DNA from: Zafaria cholistanensis
Lineage (GTDB): Bacteria > Actinomycetota > Actinomycetes > Actinomycetales > Micrococcaceae
DNA: 64,000 nt
NCBI RefSeq assembly: GCF_008580665.1
Contig: NZ_BKDJ01000001.1
Location: 62,001-126,000, forward strand
Direction of reading: 5' to 3'
The notes under the pieces were generated by a model that was not told the DNA's origin, made no database searches, and was given only the letters and a program-made list of their open reading frames with translations. A program made the position numbers and the translations under genes. Positions 35,824-44,086 of the stretch are shown piece after piece (within the stretch, counting starts at the first letter, position 1; every line of letters starts with the position of its first letter).

Positions 35824-35829
35824 TAGACT
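35824..35829 (+). promoter_or_regulatory. Putative -10 of the secY-adk promoter
   Basis: CCGGTAGACT contains TAGACT, identical to the rpsL and tuf -10 elements. The -35 is unclear (TTTACG at 35798 would have a 20-bp spacer). Confidence 0.45.
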
Positions 35830-35880
35830 CAGGACGTCAATCCCGGACAGCGGTCCGGCAACAATCTTTCAGGAGGACGC

Positions 35881-37185
35881 TTGTTCAGCGCCATTGCCCG
35901 GGTTTTCCGGACGCCTGACCTCCGGCGCAAGCTGCTGTTCACGCTGGCCATCATCGCTATCTACCGGGTGGGCGTGTTCATCCCGGCCCCCGGCGTGGAT
36001 TACAGCAATGTCCAGCAGTGCCTTGCGGCCGGCACCACGAGCGGCGGGTTGTACCAGTTCGTCAACCTCTTCAGCGGCGGCGCCCTGCTCCAGGTCTCGA
36101 TCTTCGCCATGGGCATCATGCCCTACATCACCGCCTCCATCATCGTGCAGCTGCTGCGCGTGGTGATCCCGCGCTTCGAGGAGCTGCACAAGGAAGGCCA
36201 AGCCGGGCAGGCGACGCTGACCCAGTACACGCGCTACCTGACGATTGCGCTGGGGCTGCTGCAGGCCACGACGCTGGTGTCCCTGGCCCGCTCCGGCGCA
36301 CTCTTCGCCGGATGCACCCTGCCGGTGGTTCCGGACGATTCGCTGCTGGTGGTGCTGCTGATGGTCATCACGCTGACCGCCGGCACCGGCCTGATCATGT
36401 GGATGGGCGAGCTGGTGACCGAGAAGGGCGTCGGCAACGGCATGTCCCTGCTGATCTTCGTCTCCATCGCCTCGGGCTTCCCGGCCTCGATGGGCCAGAT
36501 CATTTCCACCCAGGGCTGGTGGGTCTTTGCCGGGGTGATGCTGATCGGCATCGTCGTGGTGGCCCTGGTGGTCTTCGTGGAGCAGTCCCAGCGCCGCATC
36601 CCCGTCCAGTACGCCAAGCGCATGGTGGGCCGCCGCACCGTCGGCGGCACCTCGACCTACATTCCGCTGAAGGTCAACATGGCCGGCGTCATCCCCGTCA
36701 TCTTCGCCTCCTCGATGCTTGCCCTGCCGGCGATGCTGGTGCAGTTCAACATCCGCCCCGACGGAACGCTTCCGGACTGGGCCCTGTGGGTGCAGACGCA
36801 CCTGTCCGGCACCTCGCCGCTGTACATGGCCATCTACGCGCTGATGATCCTCTTCTTCACGTACTTCTACGTCGCCATCACCTTCAACCCCACCGAGGTG
36901 GCGGACAACATGAAGAACTACGGCGGCTTCATCCCGGGCATCCGCGCCGGGCGCCCGACGGCCGAGTACCTCCAGTACGTACTCGCGCGCATCACTCTCC
37001 CCGGAGCCATTTACCTGGCTTTCGTGGCTCTGATCCCGCTGATCGCCTTCGTGCAGATCGGCGCCGACCAGAATTTCCCCTTTGGCGGCACCTCGATCCT
37101 CATCATGGTTGGCGTGGGTCTTGAAACCGTCAAGCAAATCAATGCCCAAATGCAGCAGCGACACTACGAAGGACTCTTGCGATGA
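35881..37185 (+). CDS. secY: Preprotein translocase subunit SecY
   Basis: Channel-forming subunit of the Sec translocon in the cytoplasmic membrane; 434 residues with about ten transmembrane helices. TTG 35881 has a strong AGGAGGACGC ribosome binding site. RVGVFIPAPGVDY, GIMPYITASIIVQLL and GGTSILIMVGVGLETVKQI are conserved. The stop overlaps the adk start (ATGA). It works with SecE encoded at 4355. Confidence 0.97.
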   Translation: MFSAIARVFRTPDLRRKLLFTLAIIAIYRVGVFIPAPGVDYSNVQQCLAAGTTSGGLYQFVNLFSGGALLQVSIFAMGIMPYITASIIVQLLRVVIPRFEELHKEGQAGQATLTQYTRYLTIALGLLQATTLVSLARSGALFAGCTLPVVPDDSLLVVLLMVITLTAGTGLIMWMGELVTEKGVGNGMSLLIFVSIASGFPASMGQIISTQGWWVFAGVMLIGIVVVALVVFVEQSQRRIPVQYAKRMVGRRTVGGTSTYIPLKVNMAGVIPVIFASSMLALPAMLVQFNIRPDGTLPDWALWVQTHLSGTSPLYMAIYALMILFFTYFYVAITFNPTEVADNMKNYGGFIPGIRAGRPTAEYLQYVLARITLPGAIYLAFVALIPLIAFVQIGADQNFPFGGTSILIMVGVGLETVKQINAQMQQRHYEGLLR

Positions 37186-37748
37186 CCCGTCTCCTGATCA
37201 TTGGCCCGCCCGGTTCCGGGAAAGGCACGCAGGCCGCCCGCATCTCCGAGCGGCTTGGCGTCGTGGCCATCTCCACCGGGGACATCTTCCGCGCCAACGT
37301 CAAGGAGCAGACGCCGCTGGGCGTCGAGGCGAAGAAGTACATCGACAACGGCGACTTCGTACCCGACTCGGTAACCAACAACATGGTCCGCGACCGCCTG
37401 GCCCAGCCGGACGTGTCCGAGGGCTTCCTGCTTGACGGCTACCCGCGCACCTCCGCCCAGGTCGACGAGTTGGACTCCATCCTGGCCGGGAACGGTCAGG
37501 CCCTGGATGCGGTGCTGCAGCTGACCGCCGACGACGACGAGCTGGTGGCCCGCCTGCTCAAGCGCGCCGAGATCGAAGGCCGCGCCGACGACACCGAGGA
37601 CGTCATCCGCCACCGCCTGGCCCTCTACCACGAGCAGACCCAGATCGTGGTGGACCGCTACCTGGACCGCGGGATTGTCCGCAAGGTGGACGGCATCGGC
37701 CCCATCGACGAGGTCACCGACCGCGTCCTGGACGCCCTCAAGGCCTAG
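37182..37748 (+). CDS. adk: Adenylate kinase
   Basis: Interconverts ATP+AMP and 2 ADP; 188 residues. GPPGSGKGT (8-16) is the P-loop, and FLLDGYPRTSAQ is the AMP-binding signature. The LID region is short and lacks the zinc-binding cysteines, which is normal in actinobacteria. It overlaps secY by 4 bp, and a hairpin separates it from map. Confidence 0.97.
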   Translation: MTRLLIIGPPGSGKGTQAARISERLGVVAISTGDIFRANVKEQTPLGVEAKKYIDNGDFVPDSVTNNMVRDRLAQPDVSEGFLLDGYPRTSAQVDELDSILAGNGQALDAVLQLTADDDELVARLLKRAEIEGRADDTEDVIRHRLALYHEQTQIVVDRYLDRGIVRKVDGIGPIDEVTDRVLDALKA

Positions 37749-37777
37749 CGCCCCGCCCGTGCTGCCGCGTGCGGCAC

Positions 37778-37813
37778 CGGAAGCCCCCGCCCCCTGCCGG
37801 GCGGGGGCTTCCG
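37778..37813 (+). terminator. Hairpin between adk and map
   Basis: Perfect 13-bp stem CGGAAGCCCCCGC (37778-37790) with 37801-37813. There is no T-run. It is a terminator or partial attenuator ahead of map. Confidence 0.6.
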
Positions 37814-37860
37814 CCGTCGTGCGGGATAATTGGAACCAGACCAACCGGGAGGAAAGCACC

Positions 37861-38691
37861 ATGGCGTTCGGCCAGCCGAAGATCGAGTACAAGACCAACA
37901 GCCAGATCCTGAAGATGCGGGAGGCCGGGCTGGTCCTGGCCGAGGCGCTGGACGAGGCGGTGGCCGCGGCTACGGTCGGCACCACGACGGCGGAGGTGGA
38001 CGCCGTGTTCGCGGCCGTCCTGGAGCGCCGCGGTGCCACCAGCAACTTCAAGGGCTACCACGGCTTCCCCGCCACCATCTGCGCGTCCGTCAACCACGAG
38101 GTGGTCCACGGCTTCCCGTCCGGCTACGTGCTGCAGGACGGGGATGTGCTCAAGATCGACGGCGGCGCGATCGTGGACGGCTGGCACTCCGACTCGGCCC
38201 GCACGGTCATCGTGGGCCAGGCCGACCCGGAGGACCAGCGGCTGAGCGACGTCACCGAGGAGGCCATGTGGCGCGGTATCGCGGCGCTGGCGAACGCGCG
38301 CTTCGTGGGGCAGATTGGAGAGGCGATCGACGACTTCGTCTCCGCCGTTCCGGGCAAGCCGCTGGGCATCCTGGAGGACTACGTCGGCCACGGCATCGGC
38401 TCCGAGATGCACCAGGCCCCCGACGTGCTCAACTACCGCTCCGGCCACCGCGGCGCGCGCGTGAAGCCGGGCCTGTGCCTGGCCATCGAACCGATGCTGG
38501 TACGGGGAAACATCGAGACCCGGGTGCTGGAGGACGACTGGACCGTGGTGACTACGGACGGTTCGCGCGCGTCCCAGTGGGAGCACACCGTGGCTGTGCA
38601 CCTGGGCGGGATCTGGGTGCTCTCCGCGCACGACGGCGGCGTGGCCGGGCTGGCGCCGTTCGGCGTCGTGCCGTCCCCCATCCAGCCGTAG
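37861..38691 (+). CDS. map: Methionine aminopeptidase, type I
   Basis: Removes the initiator methionine from new proteins; 276 residues from ATG 37861 behind GGGAGGAAAG. The five metal ligands are all present: Asp100 (KIDGGAIVDG), Asp111 (WHSDSART), His177 (GHGIGSEMHQ), Glu210 (LAIEPML) and Glu241 (WEHTVAV). Normally infA follows, but here a nuclease gene unit starts 14 bp after the map stop. Confidence 0.96.
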   Translation: MAFGQPKIEYKTNSQILKMREAGLVLAEALDEAVAAATVGTTTAEVDAVFAAVLERRGATSNFKGYHGFPATICASVNHEVVHGFPSGYVLQDGDVLKIDGGAIVDGWHSDSARTVIVGQADPEDQRLSDVTEEAMWRGIAALANARFVGQIGEAIDDFVSAVPGKPLGILEDYVGHGIGSEMHQAPDVLNYRSGHRGARVKPGLCLAIEPMLVRGNIETRVLEDDWTVVTTDGSRASQWEHTVAVHLGGIWVLSAHDGGVAGLAPFGVVPSPIQP

Positions 38692-38719
38692 CCGCCGGAA
38701 GTGTCCCGGAGGCGGGCCA

Positions 38720-38778
38720 ACGCTGTCCCCGGATTGGACGCTCAGGGATGACCTAAGCGTTCAATCCGGGGACAGCGT
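38720..38778. repeat. Palindrome at the 3' end of the DUF559 gene
   Basis: Arms 38720-38742 and 38756-38778 (23 nt) pair at 22 positions plus one G-T. The 13-nt loop contains the stop codon of the DUF559 gene, so the right arm codes for its last residues. It lies between convergent map and the nuclease gene and may also act as terminator. Confidence 0.9.
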
Positions 38779-39700
38779 CTCCTTGCGCCTCCACGATGGC
38801 CTCGCGAATCAACTGGCACGCGCGGGTGAAGGAGGTGCGCAGGTCCTCCCGCCCAAGCTTGAAGTAGCGCCAGCGCGCCCTGTCGAAGTAACCGTCCCGC
38901 CGGTTGTCGCTGGCCTGCTGGGCGGGCGTGCGGTGATGCTCGCCGTCGTACTGGATGGCGATGCGGTACCTGCGATAGCCGAGGTCGGCCTCGGGAGAGT
39001 TCCTGTCGGCCGGGTTCAGCCTGACCTGCAGTTCGGGCTCAGGAAGGCCGCTTCGGACCAGGGCCAGCCGGAGCATCGTTTCGGGGGGTGAGTCCGAACC
39101 CACCCTGACATCCTTGAGGGCGGCGCGCGCTCGCGCAGTGCCGGGCACGTTGGGATGGGCGGTGAGCAGTTCGGCCATCTGTCCGGGCGTCGACCACCGC
39201 TCGAACTGCAGTTCGCGACCCCACCGGGGGAGCCGCACCAGCTGGTCACCCAAAACCACGAGGGCGTCGTGCTCGAGCGTGCCGGCGAGGTCGAGCCACG
39301 TCCGGGCAGGGGTGGATACGGGGATGCCCTGCAGGGTGGAGACTTCGCCGTCCAGCACCAGCGGGCGGTGGCATACCAGGCCGGACAGCTTGACCTGGGG
39401 TTGTTTTCGGGCCCGGCTGATATGAAGGTCACCGGGACGCCGGAAGCGCGGCGGAAGCCAAAACTCGTGGAGGAGTGCGGCCGTCAGGTGCGAGGCCCAA
39501 ATGCCGGGATAGAGCCCAACGAGGCACTCGAGCACTGCGCGCAGGTCGGGTTCCCCCGGCCCGTGAAAGAACACCGGCCCGACGACGCGCCGAACATCGG
39601 AAGCGTCCAGCCGGCGACGCGTCACCCCCAGGCTCCGCGCCCGGGCCAGGGTGAAAGGCCGGTGGCGGAGTTGCTGGGGGAGTGGGGACGGCGTGCGCAT
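38753..39700 (-). CDS. DUF559/PD-(D/E)XK endonuclease-like protein with AbiEi-type N-terminus
   Basis: Protein of 315 residues from ATG at 39698-39700 (a longer in-frame start at 39868 would run through the upstream palindrome and is rejected). The N-terminal part (about 15-48, FTLARARSLGVTRRRLDASD) resembles the winged-helix domain of AbiEi-type antitoxins. The C-terminal part has a nuclease-like core: PEADLGYRRYRIAIQYDGEH (Glu237, Asp239, Asp252, Glu254) followed by HRTPAQQASDNRRDGYFDR, as in DUF559 and Vsr-like proteins. Function is unknown; DNA cleavage is inferred. No toxin partner is adjacent. Confidence 0.75.
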   Translation of the reverse strand: MRTPSPLPQQLRHRPFTLARARSLGVTRRRLDASDVRRVVGPVFFHGPGEPDLRAVLECLVGLYPGIWASHLTAALLHEFWLPPRFRRPGDLHISRARKQPQVKLSGLVCHRPLVLDGEVSTLQGIPVSTPARTWLDLAGTLEHDALVVLGDQLVRLPRWGRELQFERWSTPGQMAELLTAHPNVPGTARARAALKDVRVGSDSPPETMLRLALVRSGLPEPELQVRLNPADRNSPEADLGYRRYRIAIQYDGEHHRTPAQQASDNRRDGYFDRARWRYFKLGREDLRTSFTRACQLIREAIVEAQGDAVPGLNA

Positions 39701-39777
39701 GGCACATTGATAGCCGACTTTGGCCGCCGCCGCGGACGTTTTCCACAGCCTCCGGCTCCTGCCGGGCATGCACAGGA

Positions 39778-39836
39778 ACGCTGTCCCCCGATTCGACGCT
39801 TCGGTCCCGTCATTGCGTCGAATCGGGGGACAGCGT
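39778..39836. repeat. Palindrome upstream of the DUF559 gene
   Basis: Perfect 22-nt arms (39778-39799 and 39815-39836) with a 15-nt loop. The arms share ACGCTGTCCCC.GATT.GACGC with the palindrome at 38720-38778. It lies between divergent genes, so a terminator role is unlikely here. Confidence 0.92.
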
Positions 39837-39851
39837 CGCCTCCGGGGCCGA

Positions 39852-39881
39852 TTGGCGGAATCGGGCAAAGCCCGGTAGGCT
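39852..39881 (+). promoter_or_regulatory. Putative infA promoter
   Basis: TTGGCG (39852-39857), 18-bp spacer, TAGGCT (39876-39881). It begins six bases after the end of the candidate inserted unit. The leader is about 130 nt long and contains CTTGGGGG at 39948-39955. Confidence 0.5.
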
Positions 39882-40019
39882 TATGCGTTGGTTGTCTCTA
39901 TGCCTGTGCCCAAAACGCCAACGGGGTTCCCCGCGGGGTGTTGCGGGCTTGGGGGCAGGGGAGAACCGGAAACAAAAACCGTCGGGACGTCCGTCCTGGC
40001 ACAAACGTTAGCGGAGGAT

Positions 40020-40241
40020 ATGGCCAAGAAAGAGGGTGTCATCGAGGTAGAAGGCACCGTGTCGGAGGCACTGCCCAACGCGATGTTCCGCGTTGAGCTT
40101 CCGAACGGGCACGTTGTGCTTGCAACTATCTCGGGAAAGATGCGTCAGCACTACATTCGGATCCTCCCCGAGGACCGCGTAGTGGTGGAACTCAGCCCGT
40201 ACGACCTTAACCGCGGCCGTATCGTCTACCGCTACAAGTAA
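40020..40241 (+). CDS. infA: Translation initiation factor IF-1
   Basis: OB-fold initiation factor of 73 residues that sits in the 30S A site. [20 protein letters not shown] and [20 protein letters not shown] are diagnostic. ATG 40020 follows GCGGAGGAT. rpmJ comes next. Confidence 0.97.
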   Translation: MAKKEGVIEVEGTVSEALPNAMFRVELPNGHVVLATISGKMRQHYIRILPEDRVVVELSPYDLNRGRIVYRYK

Positions 40242-40325
40242 AGACTTCCGCTCCCCGCGCACGCGCAGGGAGCGAAGGTAGTTACGTCAGCTCAATCAAA
40301 CACAGCAACCGCAAAGGAGAAAACC

Positions 40326-40439
40326 GTGAAGGTTAACCCTAGCGTGAAGCCGATCTGCGATAAGTGCAAGGTGATCCGCCGTAACGGTCGGGTCATGGTG
40401 ATCTGCGAAAACCCACGCCACAAGCAGCGCCAGGGCTAA
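40326..40439 (+). CDS. rpmJ: 50S ribosomal protein L36
   Basis: Very small 50S protein of 37 residues, from GTG 40326 behind [28 protein letters not shown] and [13 protein letters not shown] show the zinc-binding set Cys, Cys, Cys, His of the C+ form. It is placed between infA and rpsM, as usual. Confidence 0.95.
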   Translation: MKVNPSVKPICDKCKVIRRNGRVMVICENPRHKQRQG

Positions 40440-40594
40440 TTTCCCGCACGGGAAGTAAGACCTAGCGCGTAGTTATCAACACAGGCAGCTCAGCGTCCAC
40501 TACGCGGGACGCACACCCCCGGCACGGAGGCCGGGGACCCGGAAACGGGGACGGGCTGCTTCAGACCTCCGCAAAACGAAAGTAGACAACCAAT

Positions 40595-40969
40595 ATGGCT
40601 CGTCTCGCTGGCGTAGACATCCCGCGCGAAAAGCGCGTGATCATCGCGCTTACCTACATCTACGGCGTGGGCAAGACCCGTGCAGAGCAGACCATCGCCG
40701 AGACCGGGATCAACCCCGACACCCGTGTCAAGGACCTCACCGACGCTGAGCTGGTTCAGCTGCGTGACTACATCGAGGGCAACTTCAAGGTCGAAGGCGA
40801 CCTTCGCCGCGAAGTTGCTGCCGACATCCGCCGCAAGGTCGAGATCGGCTCCTACGAGGGCATCCGCCACCGCAAGGGCCTGCCGGTCCGCGGTCAGCGC
40901 ACCAAGACCAACGCTCGTACCCGCAAGGGCCCGAAGCGCACCGTCGCCGGTAAGAAGAAGGCCCGCTAA
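40595..40969 (+). CDS. rpsM: 30S ribosomal protein S13
   Basis: 30S head protein contacting P-site tRNA and forming bridge B1; 124 residues. [34 protein letters not shown] and [19 protein letters not shown] are diagnostic. First in the rpsM-rpsK-rpoA-rplQ run. Confidence 0.97.
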   Translation: MARLAGVDIPREKRVIIALTYIYGVGKTRAEQTIAETGINPDTRVKDLTDAELVQLRDYIEGNFKVEGDLRREVAADIRRKVEIGSYEGIRHRKGLPVRGQRTKTNARTRKGPKRTVAGKKKAR

Positions 40970-41014
40970 ATCTAGCGGCCCCCTAAGCCTAAATTTTCTC
41001 GTAGGAGTAAAAAT

Positions 41015-41416
41015 ATGCCCCCGAAGACTCGTGGAGCGGTCCGCAAGCCGCGTCGCAAGGACAAGAAGAACATCGCGCTTGGTCAGGCGCACATCAAGAG
41101 CACCTTTAACAACACCATCGTGTCCATCACGGACCCGACCGGTGCGGTCATCTCCTGGGCTTCCGCCGGTGAGGTTGGCTTCAAGGGCTCCCGCAAGTCC
41201 ACCCCGTACGCCGCGCAGATGGCCGCTGAGGCCGCTGCAAAGCGCGCGCAGGAGCACGGCCTGAAGAAGGTCGACGTGTTCGTGAAGGGTCCGGGCTCCG
41301 GTCGCGAGACCGCCATTCGCTCGCTGCAGGCCGCTGGCCTCGAGGTCGGGTCCATCCAGGACGTGTCCCCGAGCGCGCACAACGGCTGCCGCCCGTCGAA
41401 GCGTCGCCGCGTCTAG
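41015..41416 (+). CDS. rpsK: 30S ribosomal protein S11
   Basis: 30S platform protein near the E-site mRNA; 133 residues. [20 protein letters not shown] and [16 protein letters not shown] are diagnostic. ATG 41015 follows GTAGGAGTAAAA. No rpsD (S4) gene follows before rpoA, as is usual in Micrococcales where rpsD lies elsewhere. Confidence 0.97.
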   Translation: MPPKTRGAVRKPRRKDKKNIALGQAHIKSTFNNTIVSITDPTGAVISWASAGEVGFKGSRKSTPYAAQMAAEAAAKRAQEHGLKKVDVFVKGPGSGRETAIRSLQAAGLEVGSIQDVSPSAHNGCRPSKRRRV

Positions 41417-41434
41417 CTGACCGCGCAAGGTGCG

Positions 41435-41468
41435 TGCCGCCGTCGTCCTTCCGGGGACGACGGCGGCA
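41435..41468 (+). other. Hairpin between rpsK and rpoA
   Basis: Perfect 14-bp stem TGCCGCCGTCGTCC (41435-41448) with 41455-41468, loop TTCCGG. No T-run. It is probably an mRNA processing or partial termination element in the alpha operon. Confidence 0.5.
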
Positions 41469-41578
41469 TGCGCCGCCCGCGGTCCGCTGGACCACCTGAC
41501 GTTCGCCGGCAGGCAGACGCCGTTTCCACCCCCATGTGTTGCGTCATATAGCGGACGCTCGCTGAAAGGAAATCTTAA

Positions 41579-42589
41579 GTGCTTATCGCACAGCGACCCA
41601 CCCTGACCGAAGAAGTCGTCGCCGACAACCGCTCCCGGTTCATCATCGAACCGCTGGAGCCGGGCTTCGGCTACACCCTTGGCAACTCGCTCCGCCGCAC
41701 CCTGCTGTCCTCCATTCCGGGGGCAGCGGTGACCAGCGTGCGGATCGATGGCGTGCTGCATGAATTCACCACGGTTTCGGGTGTGAAGGAAGACGTCACC
41801 GAACTGATCCTGAACATCAAGAACCTGGCGGTGTCTTCCGAGCACGACGAGCCCGTCGTCGCCTACCTGCGCAAGCAGGGCCCCGGCGTCGTCACGGCCG
41901 CGGACATCACCCCGCCCGCCGGCGTTGAGTTCCACAACCCGGACCTGCACATCGCGACGCTGAACGCGAAGGGCAAGTTCGACATGGAACTGACCATCGA
42001 GCGCGGCCGCGGGTACGTTTCGGCTTCGCAGAACAAGAGCGCGGACCAGGAGATCGGCCGTATTCCGGTTGACTCCATCTACTCTCCGGTTCTGAAGGTG
42101 ACCTTCCGCGTGGAGGCCACCCGCGTCGAGCAGCGCACCGACTTCGACAAGCTGATCGTCGACGTCGAGACCAAGGACTCGATCGCGCCGCGCGACGCCG
42201 TTGCGTCCGCCGGCACGACCCTGGTCGAGCTGTTCGGTCTGGCCCGCGAGCTGAACACGGCCGCTGAAGGCATCGAGATCGGCCCGTCCCCGACGGACGC
42301 CGCCCTTGCCGCCGACATGGCCCTGCCGATCGAGGACCTGGAACTGACCGTCCGCTCCTACAACTGCCTCAAGCGTGAGGGCATCCACACCGTGGGTGAG
42401 CTCGTTGCCCGCTCCGAGGCCGACCTGATGGACATCCGCAACTTCGGTGCCAAGTCCATCGACGAGGTCAAGGCGAAGCTGATCGAACTGGGTCTGTCCC
42501 TGAAGGATTCCCCTCCAGGGTTTGACCTTGCCGCGCGCGCTGCCGCCATCGAAGAGGACGACGCCGCTTACGGTGACGAAGAGGCCTAA
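41579..42589 (+). CDS. rpoA: DNA-directed RNA polymerase subunit alpha
   Basis: Assembly platform of RNA polymerase and contact for activators; 336 residues from GTG 41579 behind GAAAGGAAA. The N-terminal domain has [20 protein letters not shown]. The C-terminal domain (about 250-320) has [16 protein letters not shown] and [16 protein letters not shown], which bind UP elements. The acidic tail is normal. Confidence 0.97.
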   Translation: MLIAQRPTLTEEVVADNRSRFIIEPLEPGFGYTLGNSLRRTLLSSIPGAAVTSVRIDGVLHEFTTVSGVKEDVTELILNIKNLAVSSEHDEPVVAYLRKQGPGVVTAADITPPAGVEFHNPDLHIATLNAKGKFDMELTIERGRGYVSASQNKSADQEIGRIPVDSIYSPVLKVTFRVEATRVEQRTDFDKLIVDVETKDSIAPRDAVASAGTTLVELFGLARELNTAAEGIEIGPSPTDAALAADMALPIEDLELTVRSYNCLKREGIHTVGELVARSEADLMDIRNFGAKSIDEVKAKLIELGLSLKDSPPGFDLAARAAAIEEDDAAYGDEEA

Positions 42590-42674
42590 GGGCCGATTCA
42601 AGGACTAAAACTTTGCCCACGGACCCGCTCCCTTGCGGGGCGGTCCGGAGGGCACCATTTGAGGAGAAAAACCA

Positions 42675-43214
42675 ATGCCTACCCCCACCAAGGGTCCGCG
42701 CCTCGGAGGCAGCCCTGCCCACCAGCGCCTGATGCTGGCCAACCTGTCGGCCCAGCTGTTCGAGCACAAGCGGATCACCACCACGGAGACCAAGGCCAAG
42801 CGCCTTCGCCCGTTCGCCGAGCGCCTGATCACCTTCGCCAAGCGCGGTGACCTCGCGTCCCGCCGCCGCGTGCAGTCCGTGATCGCCTCGCGTTCCCGCA
42901 CCAACAAGGGCATCGTCCACGAGCTGTTCGAGAACATCGCCCCGGCGATGGCCGAGCGCGACGGCGGCTACACCCGCATCACCAAGATCGGCAACCGCAA
43001 GGGCGACAACGCCCCCATGGCCGTCATCGAACTGGTGCTGGAGCCCGTCTCCCCGAAGCAGGCCGTTGTGAAGGAAGCCGAGCAGGCTGCCTCCAAGGCC
43101 GCCCCGGCCGAGGAGCCGGCGGTCGAGGAGACCGAGGCGACCGAGACCGCCGAGGTCGAGGCCACCGAGGTTGAGGCCGCCGAGGCCGAGACCGAGAAGA
43201 AGGACCAGGCCTAG
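42675..43214 (+). CDS. rplQ: 50S ribosomal protein L17
   Basis: 50S protein at the tunnel exit; 179 residues against about 127 in E. coli. The core [20 protein letters not shown] and [20 protein letters not shown] is standard. The last 55 residues are a Glu/Ala-rich acidic extension (many EATE and EAAEAE steps). A strong terminator follows. Confidence 0.97.
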   Translation: MPTPTKGPRLGGSPAHQRLMLANLSAQLFEHKRITTTETKAKRLRPFAERLITFAKRGDLASRRRVQSVIASRSRTNKGIVHELFENIAPAMAERDGGYTRITKIGNRKGDNAPMAVIELVLEPVSPKQAVVKEAEQAASKAAPAEEPAVEETEATETAEVEATEVEAAEAETEKKDQA

Positions 43215-43241
43215 GCCTCAGCCCTTCCGGCATCGCATACA

Positions 43242-43275
43242 GGAAGGCCCGCCGCTCACGCGGCGGGCCTTCCTG
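43242..43275 (+). terminator. Terminator after rplQ
   Basis: Perfect 15-bp stem AGGAAGGCCCGCCGC (43242-43256) with 43261-43275, loop TCAC, then a short T-containing tail. Confidence 0.85.
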
Positions 43276-43298
43276 CCTTAAGCCTTCCTGTTTCATAG

Positions 43299-43354
43299 GA
43301 CGGGACGGGACGGGATGGGACGGGACGGGACGGGACGGGACGGGACGGGACGGA
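43299..43354. repeat. GGGAC pentanucleotide microsatellite
   Basis: About eleven tandem GGGAC units with a single variant (GGGAT). It lies between the rplQ terminator and the VOC gene, about 110 bp upstream of that gene's start. Simple repeats of this length can change copy number by slippage. Confidence 0.92.
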
Positions 43355-43464
43355 ACTGGACGCGACGCTGGGGCCCGGGCGCGGGTACTCCCGGGCCCGG
43401 GGTACCCGCGGACGCGGCCGGGGCCTATGGTGGAGCACAACGCAAGGCCCGTCAGGAGTGCCCC

Positions 43465-43953
43465 ATGGAAACGCCCAAGGACAAGACCGCCCCCTGCCTG
43501 TGGTTCGCAACCGAGGCGGAGGAGGCCGCGCGGTTCTACGTCGGCCTGATCCCGAACTCGCGGATCGTGGAAACCTCGTACTACATCGAGGGCCAGCACC
43601 TGCCCGCCGGAACGGTGCTCACGGTGGAGTTCGAACTCGCCGGGCGCCGCTACACGGCCCTGAACGGTGGGCCCGGGTTCACGTTCAGCGAGGCCGTGTC
43701 CATCCAGCTCTACTGCGAGGACCAGGCGGAAATCGACCGCTACTGGGAGGCCCTGACGGCCGACGGCGGGCAGGAGAGCCAGTGCGGGTGGCTCAAGGAC
43801 CGGTACGGACTCTCCTGGCAGGTGGTCCCGCGGCAGATCAGCGCGTTTTTCACCGATTCGGATCCCGCCGCGGTAAAGCGCGCCTGGGACGCCCTGATGC
43901 CCATGCGCAAGCTGGACCTCGCGGCCCTGCAGGCGGCCTTCGACGGCAGGTGA
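43465..43953 (+). CDS. VOC-family protein (PhnB/3-demethylubiquinone methyltransferase-like)
   Basis: Vicinal-oxygen-chelate fold protein of 162 residues, from ATG 43465 behind TCAGGAG. TAPCLWFATEAEEAARFYVG opens the fold, and LNGGPGFTFSEAVSIQLYCE and GLSWQVVP are typical of the PhnB-like group. These proteins are often annotated as methyltransferases by old naming, but enzymatic activity is not established. No partner gene is adjacent. A pentanucleotide repeat lies upstream. Confidence 0.82.
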   Translation: METPKDKTAPCLWFATEAEEAARFYVGLIPNSRIVETSYYIEGQHLPAGTVLTVEFELAGRRYTALNGGPGFTFSEAVSIQLYCEDQAEIDRYWEALTADGGQESQCGWLKDRYGLSWQVVPRQISAFFTDSDPAAVKRAWDALMPMRKLDLAALQAAFDGR

Positions 43954-44086
43954 GCCCGGGGCAGGCTCCGGACCGGACACCCGGGTACCTGAGATTGCCG
44001 GCTGCCTGACATTGCCGGTGCCTGGCATTGCCGGTGTCCGACCGCGCTGCGCCCGGCCGGACACGCCGGCGCCTAAACTGGATGCC

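Larger units (their letters stand above)
38705..39846. mobile_element. Candidate inserted unit: DUF559 gene with palindromic ends
   Basis: The segment is bounded by inverted copies of CCCGGAGGCG (38705-38714 and, reversed, 39837-39846). Just inside each is a palindrome built on ACGCTGTCCCC-GATT-GACGC. It contains one gene, on the minus strand, and fills the space between map and the infA promoter, which are close neighbours in other genomes. No transposase and no clear target duplication were seen, so this is a candidate only. Confidence 0.45.

Noticed and set aside
39701-39868. Upstream extension of the DUF559 gene to 39868
   Set aside because: It would translate through the perfect palindrome at 39778-39836; the protein similarity begins after the ATG at 39700.
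43299-43354. GGGAC repeat as a CRISPR-like array
   Set aside because: Units are 5 bp, contiguous and without spacers; it is a microsatellite.
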